From Collybia mongolica (Eukaryota > Basidiomycota > Agaricomycetes > Agaricales > Clitocybaceae), in contig JAAXNY010000004.1 of NCBI GenBank assembly GCA_013420905.1, positions 4,402,001-4,466,000 on the forward strand: DNA of 64,000 nucleotides. The letters are read 5' to 3'. Position numbers and translations under genes: made by a program. Positions 1 to 10,582 of this stretch are shown piece after piece. Each line of letters begins with the position of its first letter. The stretch's first letter is position 1. Under the pieces are notes generated by a model that was not told the origin of the DNA, did no database searches, and was given only the letters and a program-made list of their open reading frames with translations.

Positions 1-366
1 TGAGTGAGCCTCTAGAAGATCCCTGGCCACATCAATATTATTGATCATGGCTGGGGGTCTGTTTAAAACTTGCAGGGAATACAAAGGGCCTAAGGTTTGT
101 TGAGAAATTATTGTTTGTTTTTGATGGAAAAATTGCATCAATTTACCATAGATTCTGCTCAATCATGCAAGTTGGATCCAAAGGCATTGAGCACATGAGA
201 CGTTGCCTACAATGGGCCATCCTCTTGGTCCAGGGAGCTTGTGCCTAGCCTTTCTTGAGGCACCTGAGAAATTCAAAAGAAGCAGTCCAACTACGGTCAG
301 GACAACAGCAATAGCTTGGTAATTTTTGGAGAGTGCCAGAATTAAGATTGTACAGTGTTTTAGCAA
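1..366 (-). pseudogene. Cytochrome P450 N-terminal remnant, running off the left edge
   Basis: Exon 1 (147-366) encodes a hydrophobic membrane anchor (about residues 5-33), then the Pro-rich hinge KLPGPRGWPIVGNV typical of microsomal fungal P450s. An in-frame TGA at 163-165 falls where the family usually has Trp before the Lys/Arg-Ile-Tyr-Gly segment, which is still readable just after it (LSRIYG). A GT-AG intron (90-146) follows. Exon 2 (1-89) resumes in the right phase with GPLYSLQVLNRPPAM and VARDLLEAHS, the usual start of the P450 fold. The heme-binding Cys region would lie outside the window. The stop plus the CpG-poor context make this a decayed copy. Family assignment is strong; the state of the rest of the gene cannot be seen. 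Confidence 0.75.
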
Positions 367-1499
367 AACAAGAATACATGTCCAGGACTGCCATGTACCC
401 TGTTTTTGGTAAAATTAGACCAGCTCTTATGATGCAAAATGAAGATGATAAAAATAAAAACTGTCCTATCTAATCAATAAAATATGACCAAATGGCACAG
501 GTGCCCTCAATGTAAATGCAAGATTGCAGTCATTGGCTCCTGCAAGAAGTCTTTTTGAAAGGCACTGTACTGTTGGTCTGAAAATTGTGTGAGTTTGGAA
601 TGTCTTTGCTGATCCTAACACAATAGGCACCGTATGCTTTACAAGATCACACTGGACCAGCAGAGAAGAGGTATGATGGCATTTTGGACCATACTATTTG
701 CTTTAGACTTGAATTGCAGCAGTTGTAGATGATAGGTGGTGTTGCCCACAACATGATCAGCAGCTGCAAAAGGCAGACTGCTCTCAGCTGAAGATCTTAG
801 TGATAGTGTTGTCATAGGACCAAACCAATTAGCAGAGATGGAAATATAGCAACAGGGAACTGCCAGCTTTGGTTGTCAATTATCCATCATTGTTTGGCCA
901 ATGCTGATGCTGATGCCAAATAGAATTATTATATAATATATATTTTTAATCAAAAATTGCAAGAGCAACCATTATTAGTCAGCTTTCAATTGGTAACATC
1001 AGGACCAAGTTACTACAATGGTGTTCAGCCAGTCAGATCTATTCAATTCATATAAACAGCCAACCTCATGCACAATCAAACTCTTACTATGGGCCACATG
1101 ACACTTTTGGGGAATAAGGCAGGTGGCTCCTGCATGAAGAAATCACACAAGTTTCCTGGGCAGCAAATGATTGCACTGGGTGCAGGAGCAAGGAAGCAGG
1201 ATCCTCTCAAGCAGGCTTCTGGTAGATGTGGGGGAGAAGGAAGTTGAGGTAAGTGATCAAGATTGCAATGGCTGGATATTTGTGGTCTAACAATAATGGC
1301 AAATCCAGGAGCTGTGGTAGCCAAAACCAAAGATGAAGAATCCATCAACAGAAGTAAATCTGGGTACACAGGGCATTGGTGCACAAGCTGCCAGGCTACT
1401 ATAGTGTTAAAAACTATTTGACTGTATTAAAATGTATGAGATAGATTAGAATATAGTTTTCAATGAATGATGAAAAGCAAAAAGGTAGGGAAATTCAGT
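367..1499. other. CpG-poor AT-rich stretch without a recognisable gene
   Basis: No reading frame here matches a family I know. The DNA has the same near-absence of CpG and excess of TG/CA as the flanking P450 and kinase remnants, so it is probably old, methylation-decayed repeat or intergenic DNA. Confidence 0.4.
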
Positions 1500-3696
1500 T
1501 TTTCTAACATGCAAGGCCTGACCCAAATACCAACTGCTTTTATCTTTAGTCTGTATTGTTGCTCTTGAAAGCAAATCTTCTGGCTCTGAATCCCAATTGG
1601 TGTAGTCTGTTGGCAGGTCAAAGAATATGCAATACTTATTGCAAACATGGTCAGATTCAAACTTTCCAAATGTACTTGGAATGTTTCCCTCTGCAAAGAT
1701 AAGGCTGAGCTTTCTAAAAATGTTATATTTGTTGTTTGAGGACCTTTGCCTTGTTTAAATGCAGTATTCACCCATTTGTAAGGATCTGAGGATCTGTGAG
1801 AAGAGTTGCACCACCTAAAAACAGCTTGAGCTCAGCCTGTTTTGACCAAATGGATTATGAGGCCCATACCTTGGAAGTCTGCAATGCATACACACCTGTT
1901 GGTTTGTTGATATTGAACATGCTGTGCAAACAAGAGGAATTAGGCATGTTCATTGTTGGCAGTATTTGTGAATTTTTGAGGTACTGCAGAGGTGTTGCCA
2001 AGGTACTTGCAGAAAGTGCCATCAGTTCATGGTATTTCTTCCTCTACTAGGAAGCACTGTGATTCCAATTTCATATCTGTTTGCTCAACAGCAAGGCCAG
2101 CATTGACAAACTGCATCCGGGGAATGTCAATAGTGTATGGTGTGGCATTAGTCTTTTGTTTGCTAAAATGTTTGTCAATGAAGACATACACCATTTTGAG
2201 TAGTGCATGTGCCCAGTTGAGGCATGTTACATCTATTATGAAGCCTTGGGCCTGCTTGATACCATTGTAAGCAATATCTTGCTGAACCTTGGTTGGAGCA
2301 TTTCCTTTATGCAGTACAACATCCTTTGTCTTCATGTAAAAGCTTTGTTTGGTACAGGTGGCCATTTTACCCCCAAAGAGTGGCTGACTAGAGGTTCTGA
2401 GATATTCCATCTTGAAGCCACCTTTTTTGCAAGTGTTTGGTGACATATTTAGGTGAAGTCTGACATCAAGAGGATTTTGGAAGTCAAAGTGCAAACTTCC
2501 AATCCAATATTGTTGAAAGGTCATCAAAAGAATTCATGCAGTTGACAAGGTACACCAGCACATGAATCAACTTGGTGCTTTTGAGCTGGATTTGAACTTA
2601 TGAATACCCTGGAATACCAAAGATCAACAAAACAACATAGAGAGGAAACAAACATCATGTGCAGAGAGTTGTTTCTGTGCACAAAGTGCATTGTCCAGTA
2701 CTAAACCTTTGATTGGTGATAAAGGATTGTTTACATGAAGTGGTTTGTGACCAACACATGGATGCTTTGTGCATGGTGATATAGAGGGTGAAGTTGCATT
2801 CAGAACTGGGCAAACTGGTGTAAGATCAAAGTTATGGTGATTTGACCCAGAATTCAATGCTGGTTCTGTAATCTGTTGATATCAGTAAGTATAGACAGAT
2901 GAAGTACCAATGAAAACAACTACTACATACTTCATTTGTTGAGTGTGTTAAAGCATACTTCCTTCCTTTTGCATTTGCTTTCCAAGATGTCCCAGTTAAA
3001 AGTGGGGAGTTCAAGACTGCATTGGACTTCATAACATACTATTAGCAGAATACAGTGAGTAGTTAGAATTTTGTAGCTTGTACCAATGTGTTTCAAGCAA
3101 GATTTTTATATTCCTGGTCTTCAAGCCAAGCTTCATATACATTGTAGAATGTATTGGGAATATGAAAGTTGACAATTGCCTTTCCACCCTTGAAAATTGA
3201 CTAGCCTCCCTTGCTATGCTTGAAGAATGAGGCATCTATGATAGCATCTCAATCAGAGCTTTTTGGGCATATCTCAATCCAATTCTTGTTTTGCATGATA
3301 AAATCATTGATTTACACCAGATAGTTTTGTGTATATTATGACCATGCTGGGAGTATTTCTTGGAACAATTTTGATTTGAGCTCAACTGCACCAATATGAA
3401 TAGATATGTTATTGATAACTTGAAATAGATCCTATTCAAAGTGTAGAGTGTTATTTTTAGCACTCCAAGATCAATGAAGTCACACACCCCAATTAATTGT
3501 GACCTTGTCTTTCCAACCAGCACATGTACAACATAGAGTTCAACAATGATCACCTGAGTTCCTTGCCCAGCATATGCAGTACTTGCTGCTTGGGTACGTA
3601 TTGTCTGATAATTAAGGTAATTCATTGTGTACCCAGGTGCTGATGTAAGTAGAGTAGAGCAAGAGCCAGCATGCTTTGCATTAGCAGGAGGAACCG

Positions 3697-3713
3697 GAGC
3701 AGCTGCAATTCCA
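3697..3713 (+). repeat. Left target-site duplication
   Basis: The 17-bp sequence gagcagctgcaattcca is repeated without mismatch at 4672-4688, immediately after the poly(A) tail. It defines the retroelement insertion point. Confidence 0.9.
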
Positions 3714-4671
3714 ACGCTTCTTGATCTTTTACCACCACCATCTGACTGTGGGAATTTGTCCCTCCTGCACTAGGTCGTCCCTAAACTACCTAACACCTCA
3801 TCCCTAATCGACATCGCCTTTCATCAGACCACTCTTTCGGCCTGGGCCACCATCCTTTTATACCATATCCAAATTTTTAACTTATCAGAGCTGATCCTGA
3901 CTATCTGCAGGGTCATCTCATCTTGCCTGTACTGGGGGCTTCACTAATCTCTTCACATCCACCTCATCAACTACCAGGCCACATGAGGACACCACAACTC
4001 TAGTACTCTGCTTTGCACAGATCCTTAGGGAGTGTCACCGCCAACATTCTTGATAATTTATTCGTACTCGCTTAACCACTACACCCAAACACAAAAGGAG
4101 GAAGGGGTCTGGCCCCCAATCAGCTACTGTCCCTGCACAGAGCACACCTCTTGGGGAGAATGCCAGTTTATTGACCAATGGTGGGATTTGGCAGCCTCAT
4201 TTTGAGGGGAGTCATTGCTTTGGGAGAGCGGTGTGGAACAGGGGGAAAGTAATAGGGGGGATTCAGGAGAGGGGGAGCAGGTTTGAGGTACAGGTCGTTC
4301 ATTTAGTTTGGACATTTATCTTCAACACTGGGGGGGAGTAATGGGTTTCCAGGGCACCCTGAAAATACCAGGGGGGGAGTGGAACGGGGTACCAACGTGA
4401 AGGGAGGGGACCATGCCCCAACAAGTGAAGGCAAACCTTTAAGGCATTGGGAGGTTCAGACATGGTACAGTACAATACTGTTGGACTGCAGGTATCCTCA
4501 GTCTAGACCCGTAATATGACCTGGAGAGCAACTTAGTGTACAGCTCCACCCTGATGGCTCATTACAGATTACTTAGTGGTAATAGGTGTTTATGCCCGCA
4601 TGTAGCTGGGTCAAACCCACATGCGCTTAATATTATTATATGAACCAAAAAAAAAAAAAAAAAAAAAAAAA
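3714..4671 (+). mobile_element. Non-LTR retroelement insertion (LINE fragment or SINE-like)
   Basis: The insert is about 958 bp and ends in a run of about 25 A (4647-4671). It is flanked by a perfect 17-bp direct repeat, gagcagctgcaattcca, at 3697-3713 and 4672-4688. A poly(A) 3' end with a long target duplication is the hallmark of target-primed reverse transcription. It contains no substantial open frame and no reverse transcriptase motif, so it is a 5'-truncated LINE or a non-autonomous relative. Unlike the surrounding DNA it retains many CpG sites, so it probably inserted after most of the local decay. It interrupts the alpha-kinase remnant. Confidence 0.85.
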
Positions 4672-4688
4672 GAGCAGCTGCAATTCCA
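4672..4688 (+). repeat. Right target-site duplication
   Basis: Identical partner of 3697-3713, directly following the poly(A) tail. Removing one copy plus the element rejoins the reading frame of the kinase remnant. Confidence 0.9.
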
Positions 4689-5439
4689 TGTATCTGTATC
4701 AGAGGTTGTCCACTGACATGAGCTCCAACCTGTTGGATGACACATGCTGATGCTAGATGCAAGTAAGAAATGAGTCTGTCAGTCTCTGTATATCTGAAAT
4801 AAACATACCACCTCATTGGGCTTGAACAATTTGCTGCCTTATTATTTGCTTGTTTGTAGTAGATATTCTTGAGCCACTAGTTAGTGATATTTCAGCATGC
4901 TGATTAGTTGATGAAGCTGCTGCTGCATTACCTGCAATAGATATAAAAGAGTATAACTAGCCACATAACCTAGACTTACTGGCCATAACTTCCCTAGTGT
5001 GATGCTTTGTAGTCCTCTTAGTTTGATAGTATTGATAACAAGCATCACAAACTGCATGGCCAGGTTCCCCAGGGGTGTTACTGTGAAGATAGTTGAGTTG
5101 TGTTCCTGGTGGGTAATATGTACTGCACTTTACAGCAATCACCTCAAACACATCAAACAGCAGCACTATGATCAGATGTCATAAAGTCAGCAGAGTATTC
5201 ATCTGCCATTTGGTCAATAGATGGCAGCACAGTAAAAAATTCTTCTTGAGCCAGTTTTTATATGCAAAATTCTGAATTCCACTTTTACCCGAAGGATGCA
5301 CAAGATGCAAATAGAGCATTATGGAATGTCACAGAATCACAGAAACATCATTTTTGTATATGGAACATTCTTTGGTTTTTCAGTCACTAAAGTCTGCATA
5401 TTCTTGTAGATCTAATCCAGCCTCCTCTGCATCTCAAGG

Positions 5440-7053
5440 ATCATCTAGTCCACCATAGTAAAAAGAAAGCCAAACTCACTAAGAGCTATATTACCATAGC
5501 AAAGGTCACATAACCCATCAAGTAAAGGTACTTGTACCTCAGCACCTTCATCAGCCATTTCTAAGGCTTCTGTGATGAGCAGCATTGCTGGAATTGCACA
5601 AAAAGCACCTAAAACCTGATTGTATACATCCCAGAATGTTACCAAATTAACAACAGGCCTTCCAATACTTGCATAGAGTGAGTTGATGTGCATCTCAAAA
5701 GGCAGTTTAACAAGATGAAAGATTGGCATATTATGAGGAGCCCATTTTGCTTCCATCCTACCAAATAATTCTGGTGGTATGCAAATCTATCATATTAAAA
5801 TCAATATCTCAATATCAATAAATCAATTATTCAAAAGGTATAAACATATCTTGAAGTCCTTTGAGTGGTAAAGGTGAGGTTTGGAATTCCATGTGGTAGA
5901 ATTTTATTTTTGTTGGCTTGTCAGGGCATTGAATTGAACTGTTATCTCCATGTGTCAAGCTCAGCCTGAATCCATGGGATAGCTAACCAATGAAAAACTA
6001 ATCTGTGGAATAAATTATTGGCTTAATGATAGATTGTGAGAAATATGTGAATACTTTTTGAGTGGGACATTTGGATCATATAGTCCATGGTTGAGTCCAA
6101 AGTCTAACTTATTCTCAAATCCAGGAGTAAAGTGGCATCACGAATAGGACCAGAATGCCTCAGGCTTTATATTGCTTTTTTTTAAATCACCACTGATGCT
6201 GTAGAGTATTGACAAGAGTTGGGTCAAGCAAGTGACAAATATTTGTATGGGCATTTGAAACAACATACATTTCCCATCCATGGTCACTTTGCATTACAAG
6301 AGGAACACCTAATGATGTTTAGTATGTTAGCAAAATTGAAGCTGAATGTTACACACCACCTTTTTCACATGCTGCCTCAAGATAATAGCTTCCAATCAAG
6401 TGCAGGTTCTGGTTTGACCACCATACTTTGAACCATACAGCTTCTCTGGGATATGGGTCCAATCCCACATGCAGCCAGAGCCCAAAATGCTTCCACTTAT
6501 CATGTTGGTCACATGTCCATATATCCATGACCCCAGCAGACCAAAATGCCTTTGACAGAAGTGTTGGTATTTTCAGCATTGAATGGCTTGTAGTTCCATG
6601 AGGTTAAGGTATTGAAGGATAATTTTTCTGTCATTTGATTGTGAGAAATGGAGTATTCTTGAATGAACTACCACACTTACTCAGAGACTTTCAACTCATA
6701 GTTGTTTCACAGGGTTGACACCAGTTGTCAAGCTCCCATGTTTGGGAAACATTCTTTGATTTCCTGTACAAACAGTGCAATCATCTTGAATGAATGTTTC
6801 TGTTGGTGAGTACCAAGCAAATTCCATTGATGATGATGCCATTCAACTGAACATACACTAATCACCAATAAAAAATACTGAATAACATAAATCATGCTTC
6901 GACTCACCTAATCCCATATAAGTCTTGATCAAAATGGTCCCAAGCATGCTCGACAATTTGTTTATTGTTGAGCCCTAGCCACCAGTAATAGTGAACAACT
7001 GGATAAAGGTCATCATCAGGAGTTGGAAATGTTGAGGGGAGTTCTAACTTCAT
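5440..7053 (-). pseudogene. Integrase-core (rve-like) protein remnant
   Basis: An ATG at 7053 opens a frame with YYWWLGLNNKQIVEHAWDH and a donor splice site. The next exon has LGTHQQKHSF and FPNMGA*QLVSTL*NNYELKVSE, where both stops are TGA at positions expected to be Arg (CGA to TGA). The catalytic part follows at 6.58-6.22 kb: GVMDIWTCDQHDKWKHFGLW, then LVMQSDHGWEMYVVSNAH, and at about 6.1 kb a segment reading close to PEIAWSQLRRRFTPGFEN. A C-terminal piece lies at 5445-5756. This matches the integrase-like proteins that are abundant in Agaricomycete genomes; whether they are active transposases is not settled here. Nonsense codons and lost CpG make it a dead copy. Confidence 0.7.
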
Positions 7054-7837
7054 TTATGATATCAAACTTTACAAAGTGGTTTGTGCTGGTTATTATGGGG
7101 CATGTACCAAGTGAACAATGAAGACTGAACATGTTCAGAACCTGTTTATCTTTGGTGGCAAGATGGGTGGCGCACACTCCTGTTCCAGTAACCAAATTCT
7201 GCCAAATACTGCAATTAATTATTATAGAATATTAGATAATGATGGATATGAGAATAGATATACCTTGGCATTAGCATCCACTGCTGGCACTAAGCCATTT
7301 TTCTGGGTAAAAATATGAGGTTCAAATAAATGTCTTATCATTTCCAGCACATATATTTAAATAAAAAGTCATGAATACTTTTGTCCAACCTACTTGAAAT
7401 AAATTTGCCATCTATAAAAAATGTTTCCTTTGAAAATGTTTGCCATTGGTTGACAAAATTTTCTTTGAGAAGCAGATCAGGATAATTCAATGTATTTCCT
7501 TTGTGTTTTTTTCCGAAACACTTTTTGTTCTTCTTTGACTATTTCAGCAGGATAAAGAGAAAATATTTCCCAATGGTGTTTCTCGGTGGAAAATATTCTC
7601 TTTATCTTGGAGATAAAAAACACAAACTCCCATGTTTCTCAAAGTAAAACTGCCAGAAATGGAAAAATGTCAAATTTTTCCTTCAGAAACATGGGCATTT
7701 GAATGTATCCCCAAGATAATTGGGAAATTCTTCCAGGAGAAATATAGCTTGGAAAATACTTCACCTTTATCACAAACAAGGATGGGAAGCATTTTTGTCA
7801 GAAACACAAAGGAAAGACCCTGCATTGTTCTGCTCTG
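7054..7837. other. CpG-poor stretch with small hairpins
   Basis: A short minus-strand segment (near 7.28 kb, GLVPAVDANAK followed by a donor site) hints at one more decayed gene that I cannot name. Otherwise this is AT-rich DNA with short inverted repeats. Confidence 0.35.
7551..7606. repeat. Hairpin (inverted repeat, arms about 19 bp)
   Basis: The left arm gataaagagaaaatatttcc (7551-7570) pairs with the right arm ggaaaatattctctttatc (7588-7606), with an 17-nt loop and about one mismatch or shift. It lies just outside the larger inverted repeat at 7838-8378. Confidence 0.6.
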
Positions 7838-8378
7838 CATTTTAAGGAAAAATCTACAAATAATCTTGAAATAATCTTTTGACAAACATACCAAATGAAT
7901 AGTGAGTTCATCTCAGATTTATTCAAGAGAAATATTCATGATTTTTCTAGGAGGAAAATGTGGTGGAATTGACAAGACATTTATCCGAATCCTGTATTTC
8001 CTCAAGATAAATTCCTGGCTGCCAGCAGTGATCAGCATGGATAAACAACGGTATTTTCCGAAAAACGAAGCTGGCGGTTCCCTGTTGCCATACGGAGAGC
8101 AAGCTTGAGAAATTTAAATTAAAGCTCCGCCGACAGGCCGAAAACGGCACTCCGGGGTGGGCCGTTCACTGCTGGCGGCCGGGAATTTGTCTTGAAAAAA
8201 TACAGGATTCAGATATATGTCTCATCAATTCCACTACATTTTTTCTCCTATAAAAATAAGGAGTATTTCTCTTTAAAAAGTCCGAGATGAACTCACCATT
8301 CATTCGATATGTTTCTCTGAAAACTATTTCGAGTTTATCTGTGGATTTTTCCTTGAATTACACGGCCCCGGCATCCGA
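7838..8378. repeat. Large imperfect inverted repeat (foldback or MITE-like)
   Basis: The left arm, about 7838-8036, is the reverse complement of the right arm, about 8163-8378, at roughly 75-80 percent identity by eye, with about 125 bp between them. Matching blocks include gtgagttcatctc, gtggaattga, gaatcctgtattt and gccagcagtga. The left arm is CpG-poor like the decayed island, while the right arm and spacer hold normal CpG. It ends about 65 bp before the SRA start codon. It may be a foldback transposon or a fossil inverted duplication. Confidence 0.65.
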
Positions 8379-8443
8379 GGCCCGGTCAACATGTCAGTTC
8401 ATTCCGCACAATTGCTCGCGACCTCATCGTTCAACATTCAACC

Positions 8444-10191
8444 ATGGCAAGGGCCAGCGACGGCAAAAGGGCCCCACATTACCTTGTAGGTGCCAGAGTC
8501 GCCCGTGAGGGGAGAAACCCGTACGTCTTACGTCAGCAGGTCAACTTGATGCCCGTGGGGCACAAGCTCACCCAATTCTGATCATGATGAACAAGATCCG
8601 TGCATGGGGAGATCAAAGGCTCTCCGGTGGGAAGGACGTGGACATCCCGTTACGAATGTAGTGTGGCGGGCGTACATGCGCCGCTCACGGCGGGAATTCA
8701 TGGGAATGTGAGGGACGGGGCATATTCGGTTGTCTTGTGAGTTCTCAGTTCGCTTGGGTATCTCATACCAGGTATGTCTGTGGATATGAACATGGGTATG
8801 TTTTGCGTTTCAGGTCGGGTGGATACGAGGATGATATTGACGATGGGGAGACAATGTACGTTTGATTGCTCCGTTCCTGTGTGCCTCGTGTTTTGTGAGC
8901 TGAGTGTCATCTTTTCGCCTCAGTACATACACCGGGCAAGGCCAGTTTCTTCTCTCGTTGTGCAAGCGCATTTCTGAACGAATATATAGGTGGTCGTGGT
9001 ACGAAGGGCACTCGAATAGACCAATTAGAGGGGAAAAGGTGGCGCTGACTTGCACGAACCCCTTCGGTTCAGTACTCAAGCTCACGATACTTTCCAGACG
9101 TGGAGCGGCCCTCAAGTCGCACACCAAGAGTGGACTTTTGGAAATAGGGCCTTGAAGGTACGCCTTGTCTATTCTCCACCTTTTAAAAAAATAGAAGCTT
9201 ATAATCATCCCCCATTCCCTTCTAGATATCACGGGAAACGAAGAAGCCCATCCGCGTCATCCGGGGTTTTCAGCCAAATTCTCCATACGCGCCTTTGCAA
9301 GGGTGAGTAACTGCGCACTTTGATAATGGCGATTGATATATTCATCAGTGTCCCTTGGAATAGGTACCGCTACGACGGGCTGTACATCGTCGAAGAAGTG
9401 AGAAAATTAAAAACCTAATTGGACGTGTGTAGTATGACTAACATGGGCTCGGCAGGCATGGAGGGCGATGGGCGTCACTGGATTCAAGACATGCAGGTTT
9501 AGCTTCAAAGTACGTCTCCAGGTCCAGATAACCACACGTCTTGTTCCCCGTAGTTGACCTTTCATCGTAGCGCCTCCCCGACCAACCTCCCATCCCAAAG
9601 AGGCCATCTATTCCTGGCCCCAGCCAAACAGCCCACTTACTAACGGCCCATCCAGGACCCAACACGTCACTGAAAGCAAGGCTCTCTAGACGACCAGCTC
9701 TCACATCACCGTTGCCCCCCAAAGCATCTTTGAACAAGAGAAAGAAAACAAAGTCAAAGTCACCGACGACACTCGCGACTCCGCCACGGCCACAGCTACA
9801 ATCGCTCACGTTCTCATCCTTGGAGTCGTCTTTGCCAGTCCCACTCGGCCTGAACAAAGCGCCACTACTATCACCCTCGCCCTCACCCGTGCTACCTACC
9901 CCGCCCACTGTACCAGCAGCCGTACGCGCTGTACAACATGTGTGGGACCCGAGCTTGTATGACGCGTACGACGATACTGACAGCGAGGAGCAAGAAGATT
10001 ATGTCTCTGACTGTGATACAGTTAAAAGGCGGAGGGCGTCAGTTGAGGGGGTCAAGAGATATGCGGGGTCGAGGCCCAAGAAGCAGAAAACTGCGAAGGA
10101 CACTGAGGATAGGAAGTCGATTGAGGGCGATCGTTTGCAATCTAACATTCTTGCTGAGATATGTTGTATTCCGATATGGCGTTGTATATAG
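8444..10191 (+). CDS. SRA-YDG domain protein (methylcytosine-binding type)
   Basis: My model is join(8444..8520, 8596..8736, 8814..8855, 8924..8940, 9039..9157, 9226..9302, 9364..9397, 9456..9509, 9571..10191), 393 aa, with every junction in phase. The SRA fold spans about residues 27-195: VHGEIKGSPVGRTW, AGVHAPLTAGIHG, GAYSVVLSGGYEDDIDDGE, YTGQGG, GNRALKISRETKKPIRVIRG, the YDG motif YRYDGLYIVEEAW, then FKRLPDQPPIP. SRA domains bind methylated or hemimethylated DNA and flip out 5-methylcytosine (UHRF1, SUVH). No RING, PHD or SET domain is visible. The tail has basic NLS-like clusters (NKRKKTKSK, RPKKQKTAK), proline-rich sequence and an acidic patch. One intron (8941-9038) must start with GC rather than GT. 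No stops interrupt it, so it looks functional. Confidence 0.88.
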
Positions 10192-10582
10192 GGATGTATT
10201 TGTAGATTAGTATAGGTGCAAAACATGTGTTTGGCATAGGTGGGGTTCAGAGGAGCATGGTAAATCTAGGACCGTCATATCTCTGAACTTGATATGTTGA
10301 TTCTTGATGGTAGCCAAAATCCCAGTATCACTGTGGTCCTACCAGCACAAAAACGGTATGTTGGACACGACGGGTATGATACACTGTCAAAGGTAAGTAA
10401 CAACACGATGCGCGCAAATTCTACGTGCAAACTGTCAAGTGAACGAAGGCGTACAGACACACAACCGCCTCTGAACCTACGAACCACCTACATAAATCGC
10501 ATCAAGCGTCAGAGACCCCCGGCGGTCATTGGCAAGGCCATGTTTTGTCGGGTACTGCAATAGCCAGGAGAAATTGACATTA

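Larger units (their letters stand above)
1500..5190 (-). pseudogene. Alpha-type protein kinase remnant, split by a retroelement
   Basis: Reading the minus strand from about 5.19 kb down, an N-terminal Cys-containing segment (VCDACYQYYQ, near 5.05 kb) is followed by low-complexity sequence. The frame then continues across the inserted element at 3714-4671 (QPLIQIHGIAAA before it, PVPPANAKHAG after it). The alpha-kinase domain follows at 2.5-1.6 kb: TCLNWAHALLKMVYVFIDKH, then MQFVNAGLAVEQ and LVEEEIP, then QHVQYQ and ADFQG, a preserved intron, GGATLLTDPQILTN, and the C-terminal FAEGNIPSTFGKFESDH with its Cys-x3-Cys zinc pair. This is the atypical MHCK/EF2-kinase-like fold that is expanded in Agaricomycetes. 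Stops and frame breaks occur throughout, so no functional product is expected. The outer limits are approximate. Confidence 0.75.

Noticed and set aside
2027..2527. Possible Argonaute PAZ/Piwi segment on the minus strand
   Set aside because: The stretch looked vaguely Argonaute-like at first, but the downstream QHVQYQ, ADFQG, TLLTDPQ and FAEGNIP motifs fit the alpha-kinase family in the right order.
8810..9232. 140-codon minus-strand frame
   Set aside because: It is antisense to exons of the SRA gene, has no motif and no start context.
9438..9908. Gly-rich 156-codon minus-strand frame
   Set aside because: It is a shadow of the Pro/Ser-rich tail of the SRA gene on the other strand.
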